Assembly: GCA_019914945.1 (NCBI GenBank)
Contig: CM034106.1
Span: 9,610,001 to 9,674,000 of the forward strand
Length of the DNA: 64,000 nt
Reading direction: 5' to 3'
DNA from: Typha latifolia
Lineage: Eukaryota; Streptophyta; Magnoliopsida; Poales; Typhaceae
The position numbers and the translations under genes are program-made. The notes beneath the pieces were generated by a model. It ran no database searches. It was not told the DNA's origin and worked only from the letters and a program-made list of their open reading frames with translations. This document shows positions 9,657 to 20,828 of the stretch, piece by piece. The number at the start of each line of letters is the position of its first letter. The first letter of the stretch is position 1.

Positions 9657-10691
9657 ATGGCTTACTCCCATCTAATCTCCCAATGCCTCAGCTCCCAGAC
9701 CAAAGAAGAGGAGGAAAGCCATCGAAGAACCTATCAAAACTTAACCCAATTAGTCTCCACCTTCCCAATACTGCATGGAGACGATCCTGGGAATCTCTAC
9801 CGCCACAAGGATGGTTGGTACGCGTCTAGTCACATGATGGTCGGCGCCATGGTTGCACAGCAACACTTCAAGGCTCGCCCGAGTGATTTTATCCTCGCCT
9901 CCTATCCCAAATCTGGTACCACTTGGCTCAAAGCCCTTCTCTTCGCCACGGTGCATCGTAAATCCAACGTAAACTCCGCTAGTACTCCTCACCCCTTGGA
10001 GACCCTTAACCCACACCAATGCGTCCCCTTTCTCGAGTCACAGGTGTACACCAACAATAAGATCCCAAACCTGGACTCGCTTCCCTCGCCGAGGCTCTTT
10101 GCCACCCACGTCCCATTTGGTTCACTGCCCGAGTCCATTACAGGCTCCAATTGTAAGATTATCTACATATGCCGAGAACCAAAAGACAATCTCATCTCGT
10201 GGTGGCATTTCATCAACAAGTTGAGGGTGAATGCTAACATGGAGCCTAATTCTTTGGAGGAGACCACTGAGCTCTTCTGCAATGGTGTTCGCAATTTTGG
10301 GTGTCTATGGGATCATGTTCTTGGTTACTGGAAGAACCATTTGCAGAGACCTCATCAGGTGTTATTTCTTACGTACGAGGGGTTGAGCGAAGACCCGTGT
10401 GGGAATTTGAAGAAGTTGGCTGAGTTCCTTGGGTGTCCTTTTAGCGTGGATGAGGAGAAGGGAGGGGTACTGAATGGGATCTTGAAGCTTTGTGGCTTTG
10501 ATAATTTGAAAGGCTTGGCAGTGCGTAATAATGGAAGAACTGAGATCGGGGAGTTTGCAATTCAAAATAGTGTCTTTTTTAGGCATGGTGAGGTTAAAGA
10601 CTGGGTGAATCATCTTACACCGGAGATGGCTCGCCGGATCGATGAGATAACTGAGAACAAGTTTCGAGATCAAGCTGGCCTCACGTTGTAA
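9657..10691 (+). CDS. Cytosolic sulfotransferase, array copy 2
   Basis: Intact, 344 residues. The PAPS site YPKSGTTWLKAL, the active-site His in ATHVPFGSLP, and the phosphate-binding block CREPKDNLISWWHF are all present. Asp of the usual CRDPKDN is Glu here, as in the 17239 copy. The C-terminal loop reads FFRHGEVKDWVNHLTPEM, with His in place of the usual Lys. Relative to the 3794 copy it has one residue fewer near the start and one more near residue 108 (SASTPH), so the total length is unchanged. No Kunitz gene follows it; a broken GEM-like gene does (13260). It is the best match by eye to the fragment at 1843. Acceptor unknown. Confidence 0.94.
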   Translation: MAYSHLISQCLSSQTKEEEESHRRTYQNLTQLVSTFPILHGDDPGNLYRHKDGWYASSHMMVGAMVAQQHFKARPSDFILASYPKSGTTWLKALLFATVHRKSNVNSASTPHPLETLNPHQCVPFLESQVYTNNKIPNLDSLPSPRLFATHVPFGSLPESITGSNCKIIYICREPKDNLISWWHFINKLRVNANMEPNSLEETTELFCNGVRNFGCLWDHVLGYWKNHLQRPHQVLFLTYEGLSEDPCGNLKKLAEFLGCPFSVDEEKGGVLNGILKLCGFDNLKGLAVRNNGRTEIGEFAIQNSVFFRHGEVKDWVNHLTPEMARRIDEITENKFRDQAGLTL

Positions 10692-13259
10692 GCAATCAGT
10701 CGATCAAATTTGTTGCAAACTTGTGCTGGGAATTATGATATAGTTCGTTGGTATTTACTTGGCTAGCTACTTGGTTTATGGTCCATTCTAGTATGTATTC
10801 TTCCTCTTCCAAGTTAATTCTTTCTAATCAGTTCTTTGATGAAAAACCATCCCAATTAAGAGAAGATTAAGATTGAATGCAGGAGATCCCATGTAGACCT
10901 GAGCAATTCTCGCGGCAAGTTGGGCTCAGGTCTAAGCCTGACGAATTCTTCTAGGCCCGAGCTTGACCTTGCCCAAAATAATTATTCCTTTTCCAAGCCT
11001 AAGCTCGCCCTATGTGCTTGTAACTCAATCCAGGGCTCCAGGCTCAACAAATGCAAACAATCGGGTCAAAGTTTGGCTTAGGCCCACCCACTCCATTAAT
11101 ACTAAATATGTTTAATCTAACAAATAATAGATCGCCCAAATATATAAGTATATTAAATTAGTACTTATAAATGTTATATATATATATATATATAATTATG
11201 TCAGGGAAGAGACGAGTCTTTAGAGTTATAATCAAGCCCAAGAATAACCCAATTATAAATTGGACCTCATAATCTAAATCCGAGCCTGTTCAATGAATTA
11301 AAAATAATTGAGTCCACTTATGAAAAGAAAAAAGAGGTAGTGTCGTGCTATTGATGGTCCGGCCTAATCTTGTGTGAGTCATTGGATTTGTGCCAATGTA
11401 TTACTCATGTGCATCTCACGATTTTAGTCATGCTCACTCTAATTTTATGATTCTCACATATTTGGTTTCAAATTTGATCTAAGTCATCGGATGAGCATAG
11501 TTGATAAGGTGGTGCACATCCAACAATGCACTAAGTTGAATGGGCTAGCCAACAATTGAAATTGACACACAATAGACTTGCATTCCACTTCTGTAAAAAA
11601 GATAATCTAATTGTCTACCTAACTTGGGTGACTAGGTCTACATGAAACTTCAACTATACTGGTTGGCTTTTCTCAAGATTAGATAGAATCTCAAGCTAGA
11701 AACAAAGTACTATAGGCCTTATAAGATTGTGGAACAAATTGATGTTGTCACTTATCGTCTTCCCACCAAAGTCTAATATCCACCCCCAGTCTTCCACTTA
11801 TCCTAGCTTAAATGCCATTTGGGATCACTGACCATAGCTAGCTCATTCTTATCACTCGCTTGATTCTAATGGAGAATCCTTGCTCTACCTTGAAAATAAA
11901 TTCTAGCTTATAGGGTGATAAAATAAAAAGGAATTAGGTTGTTTCTCAAATTTTGTGTAGTGTAACTCCATATTCGAGGAGGTGACATGGAAAGATTATG
12001 TTGAAAAATTATATATTTGAACATAAATTTTATACAAATTTTGAGTCCAAGTTTAAGTCGGGTTCATATATTATTAATGATAGATTAATAGTGAAAATTA
12101 TCAAGCTCAATGAATACTTTAATATCATATATTCGTTTACTCAAATCTATGAAGAATAGTGAATGAAAATTAGTTTTAATGTAGCTATTATGACAATGAA
12201 AAATAAAGAAAGTGAGTTTAGTAACATATTGCCTATTTGAAAAATGTTAGTAAAGTATACAAGCGTCAATCTTTTCATAGGCTTTGGGCCCAACAAGAAT
12301 ACCTATTCTGTGGGTAAAGTTTGATACAATTTTAGTCTAGTTCGAATCGAATCAGGTGGGACCCAAAGTGATGTGTTCCTTCAGATGAAGCAATTAATAT
12401 TAACATGTTGTGAAGAGGTGCATCCTTTTGATGTGCCATTTCATGACCTATTCGTCGTGGTTTTACCCTTTCAGTGCTAATCAAATTTTTGTACCCCTTT
12501 ATCATGGCTGTTCATTTTTTAAATAGGCCTACGGTCTGCACTAGTTTAAAAAAATGAATTAGTTCATTCTATATGTAAACTTTTTCAATCTTCTGCTTTT
12601 ACATTTGAGAGATTAATAAAGCATTTTTCTGGTTCAATAAGGCACTCAAATAGCAGATTTCTTTTATATGCAAAGTAGTTATTATATCTTAAGAGACCAA
12701 CATCCACTGTTTCAGGAAGTAATCGATAGAGGACAAAATAGTCTTAAGAAAATATTATCTAATACTAAACTTGACTTATACAAAATTTTATATTCTTTAA
12801 ATTGTAAGTATATTTACTTTTATTTCTTTTATCTTATCGGATTTTATTGTGATTATTGAATCAGATTATAAATGTCAACAAGATATTATGTCATTATTGC
12901 TAGATTTCCTTCCCTAGATCCTAGAGGGCAAGGATCTTGACTACCGGCTATTGCCATGACTTCTGTGAGGCCAGTGAAGAAGAAGAAGAAGTATCACGTG
13001 CTGACAGTTGAGTCTGAATAATTTTAATTTTCTATTAGTTAGGAGGGTGATTTGGAGATCTAAGAGTATAAATTGTGTGTAATCCCTAACTTGGGACCAA
13101 GCTTGATGAGTGAAGTAATAGGGTTGTCTATCCACAAGCTACGGTGGGAGATTAGTCCAAATTACTGAGTATATTGTGCAATTTCTGCAATTTGAGTGTG
13201 GATTTGCAGGTTCCTGCTGGTGATTCAGCTGCCGCAGTGATCAGGATCATTACAAATTG
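10692..13259. other. Intergenic after copy 2
   Basis: The 3' flank (10692-11330) is shared with the other copies. A gypsy integrase remnant lies at 11636-11830. From 12000 to 13250 I recognise nothing; the short frames at 12668, 12941 and 13760 have no domain. A Kunitz gene would be expected here from the unit order, but none is visible. Confidence 0.45.
11636..11830 (+). mobile_element. Ty3/gypsy integrase C-terminal remnant
   Basis: Translation gives VYMKLQLYW, then KYYRPYKIVEQIDVVTYRLP, followed after a frame slip by PPVFHLS and LKCHLG. This is the integrase tail of plant gypsy elements (the YGPYKIVE...YRL...HPVFHVS...LK pattern). It has internal stops and no flanking LTR was found. Confidence 0.7.
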
Positions 13260-14200
13260 CGAATCAAATTTTTCGCCAGTTATAACAATCTATTGTGATC
13301 CATAAATTCCACTCGTTTTCTGTATATGAAAAGGCATCAATCTTGTTTTTAAACAGCAATCATCGTTGTCACTCTGAAATCGCCTGCTTTAGGTGCTTGA
13401 AAGATCTGTGGTAGCTGACAAAACCCATGAAACCAGAACTCAAAGCCATCCGCTGTAATTATCTGGACATACTTTTTGGCCTGACTTGTTCACATTCTCA
13501 ACGGATGTTGCATTATTTACCCTGCCAATTGGAATCAAAACCTACACAAAGGCACCAAAATGTGTGAGCTAAAATATTTTCCAATACTTGCAGTGGTTGC
13601 ATTCAAAAGACTCCGTGAGACTTTGTTTGAATTTATCTTGTAGGGAACTCTTGTTGGCAGAACATTGGACGTCGGTCTCCTAGGATTACTTTAAAATTGG
13701 ACTTGACATGTGCGTGCGAACCAAACCGAGCCGGGCGGCGCACGCGCGTGTGAGTTAAGTTGCATAGTAACTTTTACCCACAAAATAGGTACCCCTTTTG
13801 GGGCTCAAAGCCCATAAGAAGTTTATTATTTATATACCATATTAACATTTCTCAAATATCCAATATCGTACTAAACTCACTTTTCTTTATTTTCCATTGC
13901 CATGATACCCACTTTAGAGCCAATTTTCATTCACTTCTCTTCATGAATTTGACTAAGTAAATATTTAACAATAAAGTACACTTTAAGCTAAATTAATTTC
14001 ACCATTAAACTATCATTAATAATGTGTGGGTCCCACTTAAAACTTAGCTCAAAGTTAAAAAAAAAATCATGTCAAATACAGAAAATTACCAACAACTCTC
14101 GGCATGCCTCCTTTAGGAGAAGTTAATGCCAAGGTCTCATCGCTACGGAAAGCGTACCATCTTTGCAGTCAATATAAAGAGAGTGAAGAGTTGCCTGCAA
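13260..14200 (-). pseudogene. GEM-like GRAM gene relic, interrupted by an insertion
   Basis: The minus strand matches the 3' half of the intact GEM-like gene at 22163: the exon 3 region (13369-13560, stop TGA at 13369-13371), the last intron, and the end of exon 2 up to about 14200. Single-base insertions break the frame, for example in CCCATGAAACCAG. The first exon and most of exon 2 are absent. A 440-bp insertion at 13654-14093 splits the exon 2 part. Its position after the 9657 sulfotransferase mirrors the intact gene after the 17239 sulfotransferase, so it belongs to an older duplicated unit. Confidence 0.85.
13654..14093. mobile_element. 440-bp insertion with near-8-bp target duplication
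   Basis: The intact paralogue reads straight from GGGAACTCTTG to CCATGTCTCC. Here 440 bases intervene, flanked by AACTCTTG (13646-13653) and AACTCTCG (14094-14101). The ends share only a short inverted match (GTTGG). An 8-bp duplication suits a hAT-type MITE, but the family is not recognised. Confidence 0.65.
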
Positions 14201-14488
14201 GAGGGCTAGCGCGGCGAGCTAAGTAAATCAAGAAGTACTTTATAGCTCCTTTCTTCCCTAAAATGATGTATCTTGTCTAATTTGGCTATCCATTTCCTAG
14301 TAGCATATTTTGTGAATGGCAAATTCAAGACTACGTTATTAGATTTATACTGAGTTTTCTAGATTCTGGTAGAGACTATCTCATGCGTGTACCATGTGTG
14401 CCAGAGGTAGTCAGAAACTGAAAAATGAGCTAGAAGGACATGGCACATGACACACTCAGTTCTTTTGCAATGATTACCCTGTTGGCGT

Positions 14489-14495
14489 TATAAGT
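14489..14495 (+). promoter_or_regulatory. TATA box of the 14543 sulfotransferase
   Basis: TATAAGT, 54 bases before the ATG, in the conserved upstream block. Confidence 0.5.
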
Positions 14496-14542
14496 GGTTG
14501 TACAATCCAACATTAGCAGCTCACACCACCGTAGAGGTCTCT

Positions 14543-15577
14543 ATGGCTTACTCCCATCTACTACTCTCCCAATGCCTCAACTCCCCAACCAAAGAAGAGG
14601 AGGAAAGCCATCGAAGAACCTACCAGAACTTAACCCAATTAGTCTCCACCTTCCCAAGACTGCGAGGAGACAATCCTAGGAATCTCTACCGCCACAGGGA
14701 TGGTTGGTACGCATCTATTCCCATGATGGTCGGCGCCATGGTTGCACAGCAACACTTCAAGGCTCGCCCAAGTGATCTAATCCTCGCCTCTTACCCCAAA
14801 TCTGGTACCACTTGGCTCAAAGCTCTTCTCTTCGCCACGGTGCATCGAAAATCCAACGCAAACTCCACTGCTCCTCACCCCTTGGAGACCCATAGCCCAC
14901 ACCAATGTGTTCCCTTTCTCGAGTCAGAGGTGTACACCAATGACCGGATCCCAAATCTAGACTCGCTTCCCTCGCCGAGGCTCTTTGCCACCCACATTCC
15001 ATTTGGTTCACTGCCCGAGTCCATCCCGGTCTCCAATTGTAAGATTATCTACATATGCCGAGACCCAAAAGACAATATCATCTCTTGGTGGCATTTCATC
15101 AACAATTTGAAGGTGAAGGCTAACATGGAACCTAGTTCTTTGGAGGAGACCATTGAGCTTTTCTGCAATGGTGTTCACAGTTTTGGGTCTCTATGGGATC
15201 ATGTTCTTGGTTACTGGAAGGAGCATTTGCAGAGACCTCATCAGGTGTTGTTTCTTACGTACGAGGGGTTGAGCCAAGACCCACATGGGAATTTGAAGAG
15301 GTTGGCTGATTTCATCGGGTGTCCTTTTAGTGCGGATGAGGATAAAGGAGGGGTATTGGATGGGATCTTAAAGCTTTGTGGGTTTGAGAATTTGAAAAGC
15401 TTGGGAGTGAATAATAGTGGAAGGACTGAGATCGGGGGGTCAGCAGTACAAAATAGTGTCTTCTTTAGACATGGTGAGGTTAAGGACTGGGTGAATCATC
15501 TTACACCGGAGATGGCTCGACGAATCGACGAGATCACTAAGAACAAGTTCCAAGATCAAGCTGGCCTCACATTCTAA
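14543..15577 (+). CDS. Cytosolic sulfotransferase, array copy 3
   Basis: Intact, 344 residues from the MAYS start; an upstream in-frame ATG at 14498 lies 3 bases from the TATA box and is not used here. Key blocks are YPKSGTTWLKAL, ATHIPFGSLP (catalytic His), CRDPKDNIISWWHF and FFRHGEVKDWVNHLTPEM. The C-terminal PAPS loop has His for the usual Lys. By eye it is closest to the 17239 copy in the C-terminal third (DFIGCPFSADEDKGGVLD is shared). The segment from codon 288 differs (GVNNSGRTEIGGSAV against AVNNSGTAQIGELAI). A 39-bp Kunitz tail lies 1.2 kb downstream. Confidence 0.94.
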   Translation: MAYSHLLLSQCLNSPTKEEEESHRRTYQNLTQLVSTFPRLRGDNPRNLYRHRDGWYASIPMMVGAMVAQQHFKARPSDLILASYPKSGTTWLKALLFATVHRKSNANSTAPHPLETHSPHQCVPFLESEVYTNDRIPNLDSLPSPRLFATHIPFGSLPESIPVSNCKIIYICRDPKDNIISWWHFINNLKVKANMEPSSLEETIELFCNGVHSFGSLWDHVLGYWKEHLQRPHQVLFLTYEGLSQDPHGNLKRLADFIGCPFSADEDKGGVLDGILKLCGFENLKSLGVNNSGRTEIGGSAVQNSVFFRHGEVKDWVNHLTPEMARRIDEITKNKFQDQAGLTF

Positions 15578-17185
15578 GCAATCAGCTTGATGATGAAATT
15601 TGTTGCAAACTTGAGCTGGGTATCTACTTGGCGAGCTACTTGGTTTATAGTCCATTCTACTATGTATGCATCCTCTTCCAAGTTAATTCTTTCTTAATCA
15701 GCTATTTGATGAAAAGCCATCCCAATTAAAAGAAGATTAAGACTGAATGCAGGAGGTCCGTGTATACCTGAGGAATTCTCTGGTCAAGTTGGGTTCCAGT
15801 ACTCTAATCCCGATCAATTCTCGTAGGCTTGAGCTTGACCCGGCCCAATATAATTATTCCTTTTTTTAAGCCTAAAGTCAGTCAAGGCTAGACGTATGCG
15901 ACCGAGTCGAGTATAGCCGTATAGGTAGCTCGACATGAACCATTTTTTGGGCAAGTTGAGTTAATAGTTTTAATTTATTTGGCTTCGGATTTTAATTATG
16001 AGACCCAATCTTTCAGTTGGTTATGTTTAGGTTTGATTATGACTCACTCAACTTAATTCGACCATGACTTAATTAATTTTACTTTATTAATATATATAAA
16101 TATATATAATATTTATAATATTAATTTAATATACTTATATATTTAGGCATGTTAATAATTGTTAGATTATGATATTTAATATTAGTGGAACGGGTTAGCC
16201 TTAATCTTGTTTAAGTTAATTTGAGTGGCACCGAATTTGCGCAGAAGCATCGATCATGTACATCTCTCATGTATATGCTTTCATATTGATTAAGATCATC
16301 GGTATATTGGCATAAATCTAATAATGTACTCACGCTTAGTTTAAATAGTTTAGCCTAAATTGAATCCTCGCTCATCAAAGCGTGTGGGGTCCAGAATTAC
16401 GTGTATGTTACTACAACTGAAATTGACCCGCCATAGACTTGTAGTCTTCTTTTTTTAATTTATTTTTGGTTAAGATAAGTAGATAACTCAATTGACTACC
16501 TAACTTGAGAGGATTTCCCCTCACCATCCGATCTATAGTCTATGAACTCTGAAATTATTAAAAAAAAAGTACCCTTTTGGGAAGAAAATGAGGATTCCAA
16601 TAGAAAGCCAAGTGAAATTTATTAGATATTCAAATCTTTGCAACTTCTCATTCATTCCATCGGGGGAGTAAATCTCACCAAATCCCAGAGAATTTGGTCT
16701 TTGGAATGATCATCAAATAGGGGTCAAACACTTAACCATACTCGATCTCCGACTACTTACGCCGTTTGAACACGATAGGCAACGGCGTACCTGCTAGAGG
16801 GGTAATCTTACTGGTGACCATATTATCAGAGATGGTAGCCTAGCTTACAGGCGGCGAGGTCAGGGTTGGTCCGATGGATAGAGAACACTTGGATATTGAA
16901 TATGATTAATGCTAGATAAGAATTAATTTATACTACCTTTCTTCCCTAAAATGATGCATCTTGTCTAATTTGGCTACCTGTTTCCTCACAGCATATGTTT
17001 GTACTAAATTTGTTTTTTGTTTTGTTTTTAGATTCTCGTGCGTACTGCGTACATCATATGGGCTGCCAGCTGGAGGTAGTTGGTGGAGGTACTGTCATTT
17101 ACTGGGCAAAGTAGACCCCCTTTTATTCAAAAGCTGACAAATGAGCGAGAAGGACATTTCTTTTGCAGAGATTACCGGTTGGCAT
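15578..17185. other. Intergenic, copy 3 to copy 4
   Basis: The flank 15578-16500 is collinear with 18274-19020 plus 19600-20000, showing recent duplication. The Kunitz tail at 16753-16791 lies inside. From 16860 the shared upstream block of the sulfotransferases begins. No other gene. Confidence 0.55.
16753..16791 (-). pseudogene. Last 12 codons of a Kunitz gene
   Basis: The minus strand reads GTPLPIVFKRRK and TAG, against GTLFPVVFKRRK and TAG in the intact gene at 20220. The downstream flanks also match (16600-16750 with 20080-20220). Directly upstream the sequence switches to the block leading into the next sulfotransferase. The rest of the gene was lost when the two units were joined. Confidence 0.85.
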
Positions 17186-17192
17186 TATAAGT
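17186..17192 (+). promoter_or_regulatory. TATA box of the 17239 sulfotransferase
   Basis: TATAAGT, 53 bases before the ATG. Confidence 0.5.
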
Positions 17193-17238
17193 AATTTTAG
17201 AATCCAACAATAGCAGCTCACACCAGCGTAGAGTCTCT

Positions 17239-18273
17239 ATGGCTTACTCCCATCAACTACTCTCTCCATGCCTCAACTCCCTGACCAAAGAAGAGGAGGA
17301 AAGCCATCGAAGAACCTACCAGAACTTAACCCAATTAGTCTCCACCTTCCCAAGAGTGGAAGCAGACGATCCTAGGAACCTCTACCGCCACAGGGATGGT
17401 TGGTACGCACCTATTCACATGATAGTCGGCGCCATGGTTGCACAGCAACACTTCAAGGCTCGCCCAAGTGATCTAATCCTCGCCTCCTACCCCAAATCCG
17501 GCACCACTTGGCTCAAAGCTCTTCTCTTCGCCACGGTGCATCGTAAGTCCAACGCAAACTCCTCTACTCCTCACCCCTTGGAGACCAATAGCCCACACCA
17601 ATGCGTCCTCTTTCTCGAGTCAAAGGTGTACACCAATGACCGGATCCCAAATCTGGACTTGCTTCCCTCGCCGAGGCTCTTCGCAACCCACGTCCCATTT
17701 GGTTCATTGCCCGAGTCCATCCCGGGCTCCAATTGTAAGATTATCTACATAGGCCGAGAACCAAAAGACAATATCATCTCTTGGTGGCATTTCATCAATA
17801 AGTTGAGGGCGGAGGCCAACACGGAACCTAGTCCTTTGGAGGACACCGTTGAGCTCTTCTGCAATGGTGTTCGTAGTTTGGGGTCTCTATGGGATCATGT
17901 TCTTGGTTACTGGAAGGAGCATTTACAGAGACCTCATCAGGTATTGTTTCTTACGTACGAGAGGTTGAGCAAAGACCCGCGTGGGAATTTGAAGAGGTTG
18001 GCTGATTTCATCGGGTGTCCTTTTAGTGCGGATGAGGATAAAGGAGGGGTATTGGATGAGATCTTGAATCTTTGTGAGTTTAAGAATTTGAAAAGCTTGG
18101 CAGTAAATAATAGTGGAACGGCTCAGATCGGGGAGTTGGCAATTCAAAATAGTGTCTTTTTTAGACGTGGTGAGGTTAAGGACTGGGTGAATCATCTTAC
18201 ACCGGAGATGGCTCGTCGGATCGATGAGATCACTGAGAACAAGTTTGGAGATCAAGCTGGCCTCACATTCTAA
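17239..18273 (+). CDS. Cytosolic sulfotransferase, array copy 4
   Basis: Intact, 344 residues. It has YPKSGTTWLKAL, ATHVPFGSLP (catalytic His) and the phosphate-binding block. That block reads IYIGREPKDNIISWWHF: the Cys before Arg is Gly, and Asp after Arg is Glu, a combination unique to this copy. The C-terminal loop is FFRRGEVKDWVNHLTPEM. It is the sulfotransferase of the only complete unit, followed by the intact Kunitz gene (20220) and the intact GEM-like gene (22163). Acceptor unknown. Confidence 0.94.
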   Translation: MAYSHQLLSPCLNSLTKEEEESHRRTYQNLTQLVSTFPRVEADDPRNLYRHRDGWYAPIHMIVGAMVAQQHFKARPSDLILASYPKSGTTWLKALLFATVHRKSNANSSTPHPLETNSPHQCVLFLESKVYTNDRIPNLDLLPSPRLFATHVPFGSLPESIPGSNCKIIYIGREPKDNIISWWHFINKLRAEANTEPSPLEDTVELFCNGVRSLGSLWDHVLGYWKEHLQRPHQVLFLTYERLSKDPRGNLKRLADFIGCPFSADEDKGGVLDEILNLCEFKNLKSLAVNNSGTAQIGELAIQNSVFFRRGEVKDWVNHLTPEMARRIDEITENKFGDQAGLTF

Positions 18274-20219
18274 GCAATCAGCTTGATGATGAAATTTGTT
18301 GCAAATTTGTGCTGGGTATCTACTTGGCTAACTACTTGGTTTATAGTCCATTCTACTATGTATTCATCCTCTTCCAAGTTAATTCTTTCTTAATCAGCTA
18401 TTTGATGAAAAACCATCCCAATTAAAAGAAGATTAAGACTGAATGCAGGAGATCCGTGTATACCTGAGCAATTCTCGGGTCAAGTTGGGTTCCAGTACTC
18501 TAAGCCCGATCAATTCTCGTAGGCCTTAGCTTGACCCGGCCCAAAATAATTATTCCTTTTTTAAGCCTAAGGTCAATCCAGGCTAATATTATATTTGCAT
18601 ATATATTAATAAAGTAAAATTAATTAAGTCATAATCAAGCCTAAACATAACTCACCGATAGATTGGGTCTCATAATTTAAATCCGCAGCCAAATAAATTA
18701 AAAATCATTAACTCAACTTGCCCAAAAAAAAAGGTTCATGTCGAGCTACTTATACTCCGGCCTAATCTTGTTTAAGTTAATTTGAGTGCGGCACCGAATT
18801 TGCGTAGGAGCATCGATCATGTACGTCTAACAACTCTTAGTCATACTCATGTATTTGCTTTCATATGTGATTAAGATCCTTGGTATATTGGCATAAATCT
18901 AATAATGCACTTAGGCCTAATTTAAATAGTTTAGCCTAAATTGAATCCTCGTTCACCAAAGCGTGTGGGGTCCAGAATGACGTGTATGTTACAGCAATAG
19001 ACTTGGTCTCTTTTTTTTTGTTCGAATTAAATTGAGTTGAATCAAATTAGTTACCTAATTTTATATTATTATTTTAAATTTTAAATAAATCGGATAATCC
19101 GTATGTGGATCTGATGCGCTAGGAATTTTACTCTTATAAATAAGGGTGGACATGCATTGATAATTATCGTTGGAAGAAATATGAGTTTAGCGAGATATTA
19201 TTTTCAGTTTTATCTTTTATCTAGCCGATCGCTTTATCTTTCTAGGAGTAGATTATAGCCTAGATCGTTTTATTTTTCTAAGAATAGATCATGACCGTAG
19301 AAACATCCCAACTTTCTAAATACTAGTTACCTCCTACCTCTAGCAACTACCCTACAATAAGGTTATCCACCACCACCCTTGGCCGTCCACCACCCTTCGA
19401 CGACTGCCGTAACGTCGAATAATTACCGTTATGCCCTCTCTAACATATCTCTAATATTTTATTTTTAACTTTTTATTCCGACCTCCGATTTAAGTGAAAC
19501 AGAGTCATTAGAACTTTATCTCACGAGGTTACTTCCACCTAAATTTTCATAATTTTCTTACGTTCAGATCGGTCCAGATTTGGTTCGTAACAATAACTTA
19601 ATCGACTACCTTTTTTTATCATTCATAAGCCCGAAGACTAAATATGAGCTAGACAAAGGGCTAACCCTTTCTATATACATAGGCACTTAGACTTCACCGA
19701 GCTTTTAGTTGCCTAATCTAGGCTCCATATGCGTCGTCGAATAATTGCTCCGAATCAAACACTGCTGAGATTTGCTCCAAGTCATTACATAGCCAAACTG
19801 TTCCTCCAAGCTAACCGCACTGTCGGCCATCAACTGAGTTGAGCTAAGCCACTAAACCACCAACTATCAAACAATTTCTCCACAATATTATTTGGGGTTA
19901 AAGTTAAACCCAAGACTTTGTTGGTCATGAGAAAAGTACCTACCAACTCTACTGGAGTTGGTTGTTACTCAATTAACTACCTAATTTGAGAGGATTTGCC
20001 CTCACCGTCCCATCTAATTTCTATGAACTCAGAAATTTAGGAAGAAATTGAGGATCCCAACAGAAAGCAAAGTTAAATTTATTAGATATTCAAATCTTTG
20101 CAACTTATTCATTCCACCAGGGGAGTAAATCTCACCAAATCCCAGAGAATTTGGATCTTTGGAATGATCAAATAGGGGTCAAACACTTATCCACACAATC
20201 CAAGATACTCGATCTCCTA
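18274..20219. other. Intergenic; duplicated flank split by an LTR
   Basis: Collinear with the flank after copy 3 except for two extra blocks: the LTR at 19019-19592 and about 350 bases at 19610-19965 of unknown origin. No gene seen. Confidence 0.55.
19019..19592 (+). mobile_element. Solo LTR, gypsy family shared with 24002 and 58583
   Basis: It shares the words CTCTTATAAATA, CCACCCTTCGACGAC and the end GGTTCGTAACA with the LTRs at 24002-24537 and 58583-59116. It sits in a flank that is uninterrupted in the sister copy near 16450, so the insertion is visible directly. No target duplication is clear because the left border lies in a T run. Confidence 0.7.
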
Positions 20220-20828
20220 CTACTTACGCCGTTTGAACACGACAGGGAACAGCGTACCACCGACACCCAGCAACTTCTGCCCGTCCTCAACGAACACCCC
20301 CACATCCCCACACACCACCTTACAAAACTCACACACACTCGGACAAAACACAAGCTTGTACTCTCTCTCTCCGTACTTCTCAATCTTAAACCAATTGCTC
20401 ACCGTATCTACCCCCGGACTCCCCTCCATGCCGCCGGTTATCACATACCGCCGACCGCTAACTCCGTCGACGTCCCCCAGCTTCCACACCGACGACTGCA
20501 GACAATAGTTCAGCGCCAAGAACTGCACGTTGACGTCCGTCGAGAGCCGAACAATCTGGACATTGGGATCCGCCGGTGTAAACGTCACCGGAATCGCATT
20601 GTTGACCTCGTAGAATTCTTCGCGCACGTAGAGTGGGCAAGTCGTGTTACGGCTCCCAAAGGTCAGCCCGCCGCCACGGCCATGGATGGCCGGTAGGATG
20701 TAGTAGTACATGCCCGGATGTAGCTTGCTGCCATCAACGTCGATGACTGCGGGGTTGCTCGCAGCCTCTGATGGAATCAAGAGTAGTAAGGTGGATAGGA
20801 GGGAGAATAGAATGATGAGGTGCTTCAT
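20220..20828 (-). CDS. Kunitz-type (STI/miraculin-like) secreted protein, copy 3
   Basis: Intact single-exon gene, 202 residues. The signal peptide spans about 1-22 (MKHLIILFSLLSTLLLLIPSEA). The Kunitz signature AVIDVDGSKL and YYYILP follow. Six cysteines lie at 64, 109, 162, 166, 169 and 173, and a sequon NTT is at 61. It differs from copy 1 in the inhibitory-loop region (PADPNV against PVDPDD) and around residues 103-110, while the tail DTVSNWFKIE...FCPSVCEFCK is nearly the same. Again no Arg or Lys sits at the expected loop position, so the target is uncertain. It lies between the 17239 sulfotransferase and the GEM-like gene. Confidence 0.93.
   Translation of the reverse strand: MKHLIILFSLLSTLLLLIPSEAASNPAVIDVDGSKLHPGMYYYILPAIHGRGGGLTFGSRNTTCPLYVREEFYEVNNAIPVTFTPADPNVQIVRLSTDVNVQFLALNYCLQSSVWKLGDVDGVSGRRYVITGGMEGSPGVDTVSNWFKIEKYGEREYKLVFCPSVCEFCKVVCGDVGVFVEDGQKLLGVGGTLFPVVFKRRK

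Noticed and set aside
20151..20696. 181-residue plus-strand frame opposite Kunitz copy 3
   Set aside because: Antisense shadow of a well-supported gene; the same shadow appears opposite copy 1.
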